13,658 nucleotides of DNA from Actinomycetes bacterium (GTDB lineage Bacteria; Actinomycetota; Acidimicrobiia; Acidimicrobiales; Microtrichaceae): NCBI GenBank assembly GCA_023392475.1, contig JAEVZA010000011.1, forward strand, positions 1 to 13,658. The letters run 5' to 3'. Of the stretch, positions 7,269 to 13,658 are shown one piece after another (the stretch's first letter is position 1; every line of letters begins with the position of its first letter). Under the pieces are notes generated by a model that saw nothing but the letters and a program-made list of their open reading frames with translations, did not search any database and was not told the DNA's origin. The translations under genes were made by a program, and so were the position numbers.

Positions 7269-7283
7269 GAGAACCACGTTATC
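7269..7283. promoter_or_regulatory. Candidate operator upstream of the reductase
   Basis: GAGAAC-CAC-GTTATC is an imperfect inverted repeat differing from the 5520-5534 palindrome mainly in one half-site base. It lies in the 90-nt divergent gap between the synthetase (start 7203) and the reductase (start 7294) and overlaps the reductase -10. A repressor bound here would block the plus-strand promoter directly, and it might also affect the divergent synthetase promoter, which I could not place convincingly. The match in sequence and orientation to the Rieske site suggests a shared regulon. Confidence 0.55.
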
Positions 7284-7285
7284 GT
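7280..7285 (+). promoter_or_regulatory. Candidate -10 of a leaderless reductase promoter
   Basis: TATCGT lies 8 nt before the reductase ATG at 7294, so transcription would begin at or within a few bases of the start codon. The intervening bases carry no ribosome-binding sequence. The same TATCGTGCC string occurs at the proposed Rieske promoter. No convincing -35 was identified, and the upstream operator occupies part of that space. Confidence 0.5.
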
Positions 7286-7293
7286 GCCCCGCG

Positions 7294-8367
7294 ATGGCGG
7301 ACCACCAGGGTGGCCACGGGTTCCACCGGCTCCGGATCGCCCGGGTGGTCGAGGAGACCACGGAGGCGTGCTCGCTCGTCCTCGACGTGCCCCCCGCCCT
7401 CCGCGAGCGCTTCGAGTACGCGGCGGGCCAGTTCTGCACCCTGCGCATCCCGGTCGACGGCGTCGCGCTGCACCGCTGCTACAGCATGTCGACCGCCCCG
7501 GCGGTGGATCCCGAGCTCGCGCTCACCGTGAAGCGCGTGCCCGGCGGCAGCGTGTCGAACTGGATCAACGACCGGATCCGCGCCGGCGACGAGGTCGACG
7601 TGACGGCGCCGGCCGGCACGTTCCGGCTCACCGACGGCGACGGGGCGATCGCCGCGTTCGCCGCGGGGAGCGGGATCACGCCGGTCATCTCGCTCATCAA
7701 GGAGGCCCTGGCCACCACGCGCCGTCGCGTGCACCTCTTCTACGCGAACCGCGACGCGGGGTCGACGATCTTCCGGGACGAGCTCGCCTCGCTGGCGGAC
7801 GGGCACGGCGACCGGCTCGTGGTCGAGCACCACCTGGACGTGGAGCGGGGCTTCGCCGACGTCGAGGAGCTGGGCGGGGTGGTCCGCCGGGCGACGCCGT
7901 TCACCGACGCCTACGTGTGCGGCCCCGAGCCGTTCATGGACGTGGTGGAGTCCGCGCTCGCACCGGCGGTCGCGTCCGACCCGGACCTCCGCGTCCACAT
8001 CGAGCGGTTCACGCCGGCGGATGCGCCGCCGGAGGCGGACGCCGGGCCGTCGGACGGCGCAAACAGCGCCGAGGGCGACGACGCCGCCGCACCGGTGCTC
8101 ACGATCACCGTCGAGGACCGGACCGAGGTGACGCAGCACCACCCCGGGACCACCGTGCTCCAGGCGGCGCGGCAGGCCGGCCTGGCCCCGCCCTCGTCGT
8201 GCGAGGCGGGGAGCTGCGCGACGTGCATGGCGCGGGTCCACGAGGGCGCCGTCACGATGCAGGTCAACGACGCCCTCACCGACGAGGAGGTCGCCGAGGG
8301 CTGGATCCTCACCTGCCAGTCGATCCCGACCACGCCCACCCTCCGGGTGGTCTTCGGGTACGACTGA
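7294..8367 (+). CDS. Flavin/2Fe-2S oxygenase reductase (KshB/PaaE type)
   Basis: A 357-aa electron-transfer protein combining an FAD-binding ferredoxin reductase module with a C-terminal plant-type [2Fe-2S] ferredoxin, the organisation of KshB and PaaE. It would pass electrons from NAD(P)H to an oxygenase. Seen: flavin motif RCYS at 61-64; nucleotide-binding GSGITP at 125-130; CGPEPF at 209-214; an Ala/Asp/Gly-rich linker at about 240-266; and cluster cysteines C303, C308, C311 and C341 in the spacing C-x4-C-x2-C-x29-C. An open frame extends far upstream, but homology begins just after the ATG at 7294, and a -10-like TATCGT ends 8 nt before it with no ribosome site, so a leaderless message is likely. 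It is the only electron donor in the window and is probably shared by both Rieske oxygenases. Assignment as KshB itself is not claimed. Confidence 0.95.
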   Translation: MADHQGGHGFHRLRIARVVEETTEACSLVLDVPPALRERFEYAAGQFCTLRIPVDGVALHRCYSMSTAPAVDPELALTVKRVPGGSVSNWINDRIRAGDEVDVTAPAGTFRLTDGDGAIAAFAAGSGITPVISLIKEALATTRRRVHLFYANRDAGSTIFRDELASLADGHGDRLVVEHHLDVERGFADVEELGGVVRRATPFTDAYVCGPEPFMDVVESALAPAVASDPDLRVHIERFTPADAPPEADAGPSDGANSAEGDDAAAPVLTITVEDRTEVTQHHPGTTVLQAARQAGLAPPSSCEAGSCATCMARVHEGAVTMQVNDALTDEEVAEGWILTCQSIPTTPTLRVVFGYD

Positions 8368-8419
8368 CCGCCAGCTCCCCCACCGACCGACCCACCACCC
8401 ACGAGCACCAGGAGTCCAC

Positions 8420-8866
8420 GTGGCCGACGACAGCCGCAGCTCACCGACCGACGAGGTGGTCGCGCTCCAGCAGGTGCTCGCGCGCTACGCCGTCGGGATG
8501 ACCAAGGGCGACGTCGAGGCCGTCGTCGAGGTCTTCACGCCCGACGGGACCTACAGCGCGTTCGGTGACACCTACTCGCTCGCCGACTTCCCCACGCTCG
8601 TCGCGGCGGCGCCGAGCGGGCTGTTCCTCGTCGGTCCCCCGGCGGTGGACCTCGACGTCGGGGCGGGCACGGGCACCGGGGAGCAGCCGCTGTGCTTCGT
8701 GGACCAGACCGACCACGCCATGCGCATCGGTTGGTACACCGACACGTACCGCCGCACCGAGGGCGGGTGGCGCATCCGCACCCGGTCGATGACGTTCCTC
8801 CGTCGCAGCGGCGACCGCGACAGCGGTCGGCCGCACGACCCCGGCCGCCCCGCGCCGACCCGGTGA
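8420..8866 (+). CDS. SnoaL-like (NTF2-fold) protein
   Basis: A 148-aa protein of the SnoaL-like/NTF2 superfamily, a small alpha+beta cone used by polyketide cyclases, ketosteroid isomerases, dehydratases and the beta subunits of ring-hydroxylating dioxygenases. The pattern is characteristic: an N-terminal helix with LQQVLARYAVGMTKGD at 16-31, VVEVFTPDGTYSAFG at 35-49, then late strands YTDTYRRTEGGWRI at 106-119 and MTFLRR at 124-129. The last 19 residues are Pro/Arg-rich and poorly ordered. GTG at 8420 has AGGAG 5 nt upstream. The gene lies 52 nt after the reductase and shares one base with the next start (TGATG), so it belongs to the same operon as the acyl-CoA dehydrogenase pair. It may be a CoA-ester hydratase or isomerase, or an unusual oxygenase beta subunit. 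The sequence does not decide. Confidence 0.8.
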   Translation: MADDSRSSPTDEVVALQQVLARYAVGMTKGDVEAVVEVFTPDGTYSAFGDTYSLADFPTLVAAAPSGLFLVGPPAVDLDVGAGTGTGEQPLCFVDQTDHAMRIGWYTDTYRRTEGGWRIRTRSMTFLRRSGDRDSGRPHDPGRPAPTR

Positions 8867-10038
8867 TGGAGCTCGCCGAGTTCCGTGCCGGCCTCGACGC
8901 CTGGCTCGACGAGCACGCCGAGGAGCTCGCGCCCGACCGCTCCGGCGGGGACGACCGGAGCGGCACCGAGCTCGACCGCGAGATGGAGCAGCTCTCGAAG
9001 GTCAAGCGCCTGACCTTCGACGCGGGGTGGATGCGATGCGGCTGGCCCGAGCGCGTCGGGGGCACGGGCGGCTCCACGCTGTGCCGCGCCTACCTGGGCG
9101 AGGCGCTCACGGAGCGCGACCTCGTCGAGCCCGGGATCGCGTCCATGACCGAGGTGCTCGCCCCGACCATGATCGACCACGCCCGGCCGGAGCTCGCGGC
9201 GCGGATGGTGCCGCGCCTCCTGCGCGGCGACGAGACGTGGTGCCAGGGGTTCTCCGAACCCGACACCGGCAGCAACCTCGCGGCGCTGGCGTGCCGCGCC
9301 ACCCCCAGCGACGACGGGTGGCGGGTCAGCGGCCAGAAGGTCTGGACGAGCCTGGCCCAGTACGCGCAGCGGTGCGTGCTGCTCGTCCGCACCGGGGCGG
9401 TGGAGGACGCCCACCGGGGCATCACGGCGCTGTTCGTCGACGTCGTCGACGACGACGGCCGGACGGTGCCGGGCCTGACGATCCGCCCCATCGAGACGAT
9501 CCACGGCCGGGAGGAGTTCTGCGAGGTCTTCTTCGACGACGTGCTCGTGCCCGCCGACCGCACGCTCGGCGAGCCCGGCGCCGGCTGGGGCGTCGCCATG
9601 GACCTCCTGCCCTTCGAGCGCAGCACGGCGCTGTGGCACCGGGGGGCCTTCCTCCACCGGCGGCTCGACCAGCTGCTCCGCTCCGTGGGGCCCGACGCGC
9701 CCCGGACGCTCCGCCCGCACGACCTCGGGCTGGCGTACCAGCAGCTCCTCTCGTTCCGGGCCCGCTCGCGGCGCACGCAGCACCGGCTCGCCGACGGCGA
9801 CCGGCTCGGACCGGAGACCTCGGTCGACAAGATCCTGCTGGCGACCACGGAGCAGGCGGTCTTCGACCTGGCCGCCGACGCCCTCCTGGACGAGGTCGCC
9901 ACCGGCGACGACGACGGCGCCGAGCGCTGGCGGTCCGAGTACCTCTACTCGCGTGCGGCGACGATCTACGGCGGCAGCGCAGAGATCCAGCGGAACATCG
10001 TTGCCCGGCGCCTGCTCGACCTCGGGGCCGACCGATGA
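8866..10038 (+). CDS. Acyl-CoA dehydrogenase, long (catalytic-type) subunit
   Basis: A 390-aa FAD-dependent acyl-CoA dehydrogenase (FadE type) that would introduce a 2,3-double bond into an acyl-CoA. Seen: CQGFSEPDTGS at 126-136 and KVWTS at 158-162, the flavin/substrate-binding segments of the middle domain; LPFERS at 248-253; and the C-terminal IYGGSAEIQRNIVARR at 367-382. The medium-chain enzyme's catalytic Glu position (YEG) is Gly here, so E251 in the FER segment, aligning with the base used by isovaleryl-CoA dehydrogenase, is the probable catalytic residue. ATG at 8866 overlaps the previous stop by one base. The next gene overlaps its stop by 4 nt and encodes a shorter dehydrogenase homologue. 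In mycobacterial cholesterol catabolism such pairs (for example FadE26-FadE27) form alpha2beta2 enzymes for steroid side-chain CoA esters, and the same assembly is inferred here. Confidence 0.93.
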   Translation: MELAEFRAGLDAWLDEHAEELAPDRSGGDDRSGTELDREMEQLSKVKRLTFDAGWMRCGWPERVGGTGGSTLCRAYLGEALTERDLVEPGIASMTEVLAPTMIDHARPELAARMVPRLLRGDETWCQGFSEPDTGSNLAALACRATPSDDGWRVSGQKVWTSLAQYAQRCVLLVRTGAVEDAHRGITALFVDVVDDDGRTVPGLTIRPIETIHGREEFCEVFFDDVLVPADRTLGEPGAGWGVAMDLLPFERSTALWHRGAFLHRRLDQLLRSVGPDAPRTLRPHDLGLAYQQLLSFRARSRRTQHRLADGDRLGPETSVDKILLATTEQAVFDLAADALLDEVATGDDDGAERWRSEYLYSRAATIYGGSAEIQRNIVARRLLDLGADR

Positions 10039-11027
10039 GCGGCACCGCCGTCGCGCCGGGGGGCATGGACGAGTCGGAGCTCCGGCTCTTCCGCGACGCG
10101 ATCGAACGGGCCACCGCGTCGCTGTCGGGCGAGCGGCTCGACGAGGCGCTCGAGGACATCGGCTGGGCGGACGCCGCGGCGGCGGACGGGCGCGCCGCGG
10201 TCGCGGTGCTGTTCGAGCGCCTCGGCGCCGTCGCCGGCTCCTCCGCCGCGCTCGGGCAGGTGATCCTCGGTGCGCTCGGCCTGCCGCCCGTCGAGGACAC
10301 CGCGGTGCTGGTCCCGGCGCTCGGCCGCTCGACGGCGACCGGCGGTCGTGGCGGGGGCGACGTCCCCGCACCCGTGCTCGGGCTCGCGGAGCTCCGACGG
10401 CGGGGTCACGCACTGGTGGTCGAGGACGACGGCGACCGCACCCGCGCCGCACGGGTGCCCGTGTCGGAGCTCGCCCTCCGCCCGGTCCACGGCATCGACC
10501 CCGATGCCGAGCTGGTCGAGGTGACGTTCGCCGGACCCGTCGAGGGGTGGGACTGGGAGGTCGCGCCGCGCCCCTGGGAGGACGCGGTCGCTGCGTCCCG
10601 TCGCGCCCTGGCGCACGAGCAGCTGGGCGCGATGCGGACGATGCTGCGCCTGGCGCGGGAGCACGCGCTCCACCGCGTCCAGTTCGGTCAGCCGGTCGCG
10701 AGGTTCCAGGCCGTCCGGCACCGCCTGGCCGAGGCGCTCGTCGCGGTGGAGGCGGCCGAGGCCGCGATCGACGGCGCGTGGCTCGATGGCTCGCCCTTCA
10801 CGGCCACCGTCGCGAAGGCCGTGGCCGGCACCAGCGCGCGGACGGTGCGGCGGCACGCCCAGCAGGTCCTGGCCGGGATCGGCTTCACCACGGAGCACGA
10901 CCTGCACCGGTTCGTGCGCCGCTCGATCGTGCTCGACGGCCTCTTCGGCGACGCCGCCTCGCTCACCGACGAGATCGGGGAGGCGCTGCTGCGCGCCGGG
11001 CACCTGCCCGACCTGCTCCCCCTCTGA
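10035..11027 (+). CDS. Acyl-CoA dehydrogenase, short partner subunit
   Basis: A 330-aa, divergent acyl-CoA dehydrogenase homologue, shorter than the usual 380-400 aa. The N-terminal and middle domains are reduced and Ala/Gly-rich. The best-kept part is the C-terminal domain: RVQFGQPVARFQAVRH at 214-229, and a degenerate GIGFTTEHDLHRFVRR at 281-296 where the family has GGxGxTxE. The N-terminal part lacks the SEPxxGS segment found in the long subunit. This matches the partner subunits of heterotetrameric FadE enzymes, which contribute part of the flavin site while the other subunit supplies the base. ATG at 10035 overlaps the upstream TGA (ATGA), implying coupled translation and equal dosage. 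It is the last gene of the plus-strand operon, followed by a convergent terminator region. Confidence 0.88.
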   Translation: MSGTAVAPGGMDESELRLFRDAIERATASLSGERLDEALEDIGWADAAAADGRAAVAVLFERLGAVAGSSAALGQVILGALGLPPVEDTAVLVPALGRSTATGGRGGGDVPAPVLGLAELRRRGHALVVEDDGDRTRAARVPVSELALRPVHGIDPDAELVEVTFAGPVEGWDWEVAPRPWEDAVAASRRALAHEQLGAMRTMLRLAREHALHRVQFGQPVARFQAVRHRLAEALVAVEAAEAAIDGAWLDGSPFTATVAKAVAGTSARTVRRHAQQVLAGIGFTTEHDLHRFVRRSIVLDGLFGDAASLTDEIGEALLRAGHLPDLLPL

Positions 11028-11052
11028 CGACCGGCTCCCGTCGGTCCCCTCA

Positions 11053-11108
11053 CCCGTTCTGTTCTGCAGAACGGGGTGGGAACCCCCGCTTCGGACGAAC
11101 AGAACGGG
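11053..11108. terminator. Nested inverted repeats, probable bidirectional terminator
   Basis: The 120-nt gap between convergent stops (11027 and 11148) contains CCCGTTCTGTTC at 11053-11064 and its exact complement GAACAGAACGGG at 11097-11108. A second partner, AGAACGGG at 11068-11075, gives an 8-bp hairpin with a 7-nt loop using the same left arm. The two folds are mutually exclusive. Location between converging operons supports a terminator read from both sides. There is no strong U-tract, as is common in actinobacteria. The embedded GTTCTGCAGAAC is also a 12-nt palindrome. Confidence 0.6.
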
Positions 11109-11147
11109 CTGGGTGGTGCGCCGGGTCGGGGTCAGCGCGTCGGCGGG

Positions 11148-11924
11148 TCAGCGGTCGCGGGACAGGAGCCGGTCGAGGTTGGCGCGCAGCTCGGGCGAGC
11201 GGAACGAGCGGTCCTCGGCCGTGAGCGCGAAGTCGATCGTGGCCAGCACCGCCCGCTCGAGGTGGAGGTTGAGCATGCGCTTCGTGTCCTCGGTCGCCTG
11301 CCGGGGCAGCCGGGCGATGCGCCGCGCGCAGTCCATCGCCTGGTCGAGCACCTCGTCGTCGGGGCACACGTGGTTCGCCAGGCCGATCGCCGCGGCCCGC
11401 TCCGCCGTGATGCGGTCGCCGGTCAGCGCGTACTCCTTGGCGAGCTGCAGGCTCGTGAGCAGCGGCCACGTCACGGGTCCGCCGTCGGCGGCGACGAGTC
11501 CCACCGCCACGTGGGGATCCGCGAGGTGCGCCGACTCGGCCATGAAGACGATGTCGGACAGCGCCACGAGGCTGCACCCCAACCCGACCGCCGGGCCGTT
11601 CACGGCGGCGACGACGGGGAGGCGGCACGCGGCCATGCCGGCGACGATGCGGCGGCCGTCGTCCAGGGTGCGGCGCCGCAGCCCGTCGTCGCGGGTGAGC
11701 TCGTCCAGGTACGTGAAGTCGCCGCCCGCGGAGAACGCCCGGCCGTTGCCGGTGATGACCGCGACGCGGGCGCCGTCGTCCGCGTCGAACTGCGGGAACA
11801 GGTCGGCCAGGCCGCGGTGGAGCGCGTCGTTGGTGGCGTTCAGCTGCTCCGGGCGGTTCAGCCGCACGACGCGGATCGCGCCGTCCGCCTCGACCGTCAG
11901 CTCGTCGGGCAGGTCGTAGCTCAC
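11148..11924 (-). CDS. Enoyl-CoA hydratase/isomerase (crotonase) family protein
   Basis: A 258-aa crotonase-fold protein of normal family length, expected to act on enoyl-CoA made by the dehydrogenases encoded upstream. Seen: LNRPEQLNA at 22-30; oxyanion-hole segment AFSAGGDF at 63-70; VNGPAVGLGCSL at 108-119, supplying the second oxyanion NH; DPHVAVGLVAADGG at 136-149; and YALTGDRI at 165-172. Classical hydratases use two glutamates. The second is kept (E164) but the first is replaced by His138 in the DPH segment, a substitution I associate with actinobacterial EchA subgroups of unknown specificity. The reaction could be hydration, isomerisation or hydrolysis. The GTG start at 11924 overlaps the preceding TGA (GTGA), showing coupling to the acyl-CoA dehydrogenase. 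It is the last gene of its operon. Confidence 0.92.
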   Translation of the reverse strand: MSYDLPDELTVEADGAIRVVRLNRPEQLNATNDALHRGLADLFPQFDADDGARVAVITGNGRAFSAGGDFTYLDELTRDDGLRRRTLDDGRRIVAGMAACRLPVVAAVNGPAVGLGCSLVALSDIVFMAESAHLADPHVAVGLVAADGGPVTWPLLTSLQLAKEYALTGDRITAERAAAIGLANHVCPDDEVLDQAMDCARRIARLPRQATEDTKRMLNLHLERAVLATIDFALTAEDRSFRSPELRANLDRLLSRDR

Positions 11925-13048
11925 GACGGGAGCCCCAGGATCCGGGTCGCCACCAGGTTGCGCTGCACCTGCGAGGTGCCCCCCATCACGCTCTGCGCCC
12001 TGCTGTACAGGTACACCTTCAGCCACGTGTCGTCGCCACCTCCGTGCGCGCCGCCGCCGATCGACAGCGCAGCGTGCCCCACCGCCTGCTCGACGGACGT
12101 CATGAGCAACTTGTCGACCGAGCCCTCCGGCCCGTGCGAGATGCCGTCGAGCCGGTCCGAGAGGCGGCGCGCCACGTGGGCGCGCAGGACCTCGGCCTCG
12201 ACGATCGCCCACGCGAGGTCGCGGCGCTCCTCGGGCCCCGACCGCGCCGTGTCCTCCCGCGCCACGTCGGTGAGCTGGTTGACGGCCTTCGTGTAGCGCG
12301 CGACGTAGCCGAGCTCGCCCGGCTCGCGCTCGTGGCTCACGACGGTCATCGCGAGCCGCCACCCGTCGCCGGGCGCCCCGACCATGTTCGACGCGGGCAC
12401 GCGGGCCCCGTCGAACACGACCTCGCCGAACTCGCGGGTGATGCCGTTGATCATGCGGATCGGCCGGCGCTCGATGCCCGGCTGGTCCATCGGGACCACG
12501 AACGCGGACAGGCCCTTGTGCTTCGGCACGTCGGGGTCGGTGCGTGCGAGCACCAGGCACCAGTCGGCCACGTCCGAGTAGCTCGTCCACACCTTGTGCC
12601 CGTGGATCACGAAGTCGTCGCCGTCGCGCTCGGCGCGCGTCCGCAGCGACGCCAGGTCGGAGCCGGCGTCGGGCTCGCTGAAGCCCTGGCACCACCGCTC
12701 GCGGCCGCTCACGACCCCGGGGAGGAAGCGGGCCCGGATGTCCTCGTTCCCGTGCTCGAGGATGCCCTGGACCAGGTAGCCGAGGCTCGGGCGGGGCGGC
12801 GCCCCGGCACCGGCCAGCTCCTCGTCGAGGATCACGTCGAACGTGGTGGGCAGCGCCTGGCCGCCGATGTCCATCGGCCACGACACGCCGAACCACCCGG
12901 CGTCGTAGAGCGCCTGGTGCCAGCGGGCCTGGCCCTCCCAGTACTCGTCGGAGGTCGACGAGGTCGGGAGGCCCGGGTTGTTCTCGATCAGCCACGCCCG
13001 GAGCCGGGCCCGGAAGTCGGCCTCCTCCGGCGAGTCACCGAAGTCCAT
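11921..13048 (-). CDS. Acyl-CoA dehydrogenase, long (catalytic-type) subunit, second copy
   Basis: A 375-aa FadE-type acyl-CoA dehydrogenase. Seen: N-terminal helix DSPEEADFRARLRAWL at 5-20; CQGFSEPDAGSDLASL at 120-135; KVWTSY at 152-157; SHERE at 238-242, with E240 the likely catalytic base by analogy with isovaleryl-CoA dehydrogenase; and C-terminal MGGTSQVQRNLVATRILGLP at 355-374. It is similar in layout to the gene at 8866-10038 but clearly diverged, so the two complexes probably act at different steps or chain lengths. ATG at 13048 is chosen because MDFGDSPEE is a typical start and a GGGGG run lies about 7 nt upstream. Longer frames add Cys/Arg-rich residues without homology. It overlaps the preceding dehydrogenase gene by 14 nt and the following hydratase gene by 4 nt, a tight three-gene operon. 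In this operon the partner subunit comes first, the reverse of the plus-strand operon. Confidence 0.94.
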   Translation of the reverse strand: MDFGDSPEEADFRARLRAWLIENNPGLPTSSTSDEYWEGQARWHQALYDAGWFGVSWPMDIGGQALPTTFDVILDEELAGAGAPPRPSLGYLVQGILEHGNEDIRARFLPGVVSGRERWCQGFSEPDAGSDLASLRTRAERDGDDFVIHGHKVWTSYSDVADWCLVLARTDPDVPKHKGLSAFVVPMDQPGIERRPIRMINGITREFGEVVFDGARVPASNMVGAPGDGWRLAMTVVSHEREPGELGYVARYTKAVNQLTDVAREDTARSGPEERRDLAWAIVEAEVLRAHVARRLSDRLDGISHGPEGSVDKLLMTSVEQAVGHAALSIGGGAHGGGDDTWLKVYLYSRAQSVMGGTSQVQRNLVATRILGLPS

Positions 13049-13658
13049 CGTCGCCCCCGATGCCCCGGTCGTGGAGCACGCGCTCCAGGCTCGGACCGAC
13101 GCCGCCGAGCAGCTCGGTCGACAGCAGCGTCCGCCGCAGGTGCACGTGGGCACGGCACTCCCACGTGTTGCCGATCCCGCCGTGCACCTGGATGGCCGCC
13201 TCGCACACGTCCCGGGCCGACCGCGCGCAGTAGGCCTTGGCCACCGACGCCGCGTCGAGCGCCTCGGCGGGGTCGAGCGCGTCGGCGGCCCACGCCGCGT
13301 ACCGGGCGATGCTGCGCGAGCCCTCGGTCGCGACCAGCGCGTCGGCGAGCAGGTGCTGCACCGCCTGGAACGACCCGATGGGTCGGCCGTACTGCTGCCG
13401 GTCGACCGCGTAGCCGGCGGCGAGGGCGACCGCGCCCTCCATCGTGCCCACGAGGTCCGCGCAGCTCACCGCGAGCCCGAGGGCGGTCCACGCGGTCAGG
13501 TCCGCGTCGGTCAGCGGCGCCGCACCCTCGACCGGGTTCGTGGGCGAGGACGGGTGGAGCGCCACCCGCCGGGTGAGGTCGGTGGTGGCCGCGCCGGCGT
13601 CGAGCTCCACGGCCACGAGCGCCCAGCCGCCGTCGCCCGCGTCCGCCACGAGCAGCGC
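13035..13658 (-). CDS. Acyl-CoA dehydrogenase partner subunit, 5' part outside the window
   Basis: The last 207 residues of an acyl-CoA dehydrogenase. The frame is open to the window edge, so the true start lies beyond 13658, and the GTG at 13649 is internal (the residues before it, ALL, continue a middle-domain strand). Visible are the end of the middle beta domain and the C-terminal helical domain, with RQQYGRPIGSFQAVQH at about 87-102 and IQVHGGIGNTWE at about 156-167, standard FAD-binding motifs, followed by LLGGVGPSLERVLHDR. It overlaps the next gene by 14 nt and pairs with it as the probable second subunit of a heteromeric enzyme. The pairing is inferred from operon structure and from the matching pair at 8866-11027. 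Whether it is short like the subunit at 10035 cannot be judged here. Confidence 0.9.
   Translation of the reverse strand, partial: ALLVADAGDGGWALVAVELDAGAATTDLTRRVALHPSSPTNPVEGAAPLTDADLTAWTALGLAVSCADLVGTMEGAVALAAGYAVDRQQYGRPIGSFQAVQHLLADALVATEGSRSIARYAAWAADALDPAEALDAASVAKAYCARSARDVCEAAIQVHGGIGNTWECRAHVHLRRTLLSTELLGGVGPSLERVLHDRGIGGDDGLR

Noticed and set aside
2494..7293. A very long plus-strand open frame running in-frame into the reductase, as if encoding a giant fusion protein of nearly 2000 residues.
   Set aside because: It is antisense to the Rieske, small-protein and synthetase genes, which show full family motifs. The extra part is low-complexity Arg/Val/Glu/His-rich sequence typical of reverse frames in GC-rich DNA. 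Homology starts at 7294.
2464..8367. Naming the Rieske/reductase set as KshA/KshB (3-ketosteroid 9-alpha-hydroxylase).
   Set aside because: The reductase architecture fits KshB, but it also fits PaaE and other reductases. The oxygenases have a Glu bridge residue and small partners not expected for KshA. No other steroid-ring genes are visible.
11061..11072. GTTCTGCAGAAC palindrome as a third copy of the GAGAAC-n3-GTTCTC operator.
   Set aside because: The half-sites are in the opposite order with no 3-nt centre, and the site lies between convergent gene ends rather than at a promoter. A terminator arm is the simpler reading.

Overview
This window is very GC-rich. Its genes are packed with 1 to 14 nt overlaps, several starts are GTG, and every visible stop is TGA. 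Together with the gene families (actinobacterial-style paired acyl-CoA dehydrogenases, a KshB-like oxygenase reductase and Rieske oxygenases), this suggests a high-GC actinobacterium, possibly Acidimicrobiia or a mycobacterial relative. I cannot place it further. No rRNA, tRNA, CRISPR array, insertion sequence or phage gene was seen.

Layout. (1) A minus-strand block from 7203 down to 42 encodes an acyl-CoA synthetase, then two tandem modules, then an SDR dehydrogenase and an amidohydrolase-fold protein. Each module is a Rieske oxygenase followed by a small (about 110 aa) uncharacterised helical protein. (2) A plus-strand operon from 7294 to 11027 encodes a KshB/PaaE-type flavin/2Fe-2S reductase, a SnoaL/NTF2-fold protein and a long/short acyl-CoA dehydrogenase pair. 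(3) A second minus-strand operon, entering from the right edge and ending at 11148, encodes another acyl-CoA dehydrogenase pair (the upstream gene is cut by the window) and an enoyl-CoA hydratase. Operons 2 and 3 converge on a 120-nt gap with nested inverted repeats that look like a bidirectional terminator.

How it fits together (inference). The set reads as a catabolic island for a cyclic, steroid-like, terpenoid or aromatic carboxylic acid. The synthetase would make the CoA ester. The two dehydrogenase complexes would desaturate it, the hydratase-like protein would add water and the SDR would oxidise the alcohol. Two Rieske oxygenases, sharing the single reductase, would hydroxylate the ring or side chain. 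The substrate cannot be named from sequence.

The most interesting signals are these. (a) A duplicated Rieske-plus-small-protein module, in which an unassigned protein has been kept beside each oxygenase copy. (b) A matching operator and -10 pair, GATGAGAAC-n3-GTT with TATCGTGCC, in front of the first Rieske gene and in front of the reductase, on opposite strands and about 1.75 kb apart. This suggests one regulator, encoded elsewhere, controls oxygenase and reductase together. (c) A probably leaderless reductase mRNA. (d) An amidohydrolase whose hallmark metal-binding HxH is replaced by ExD.
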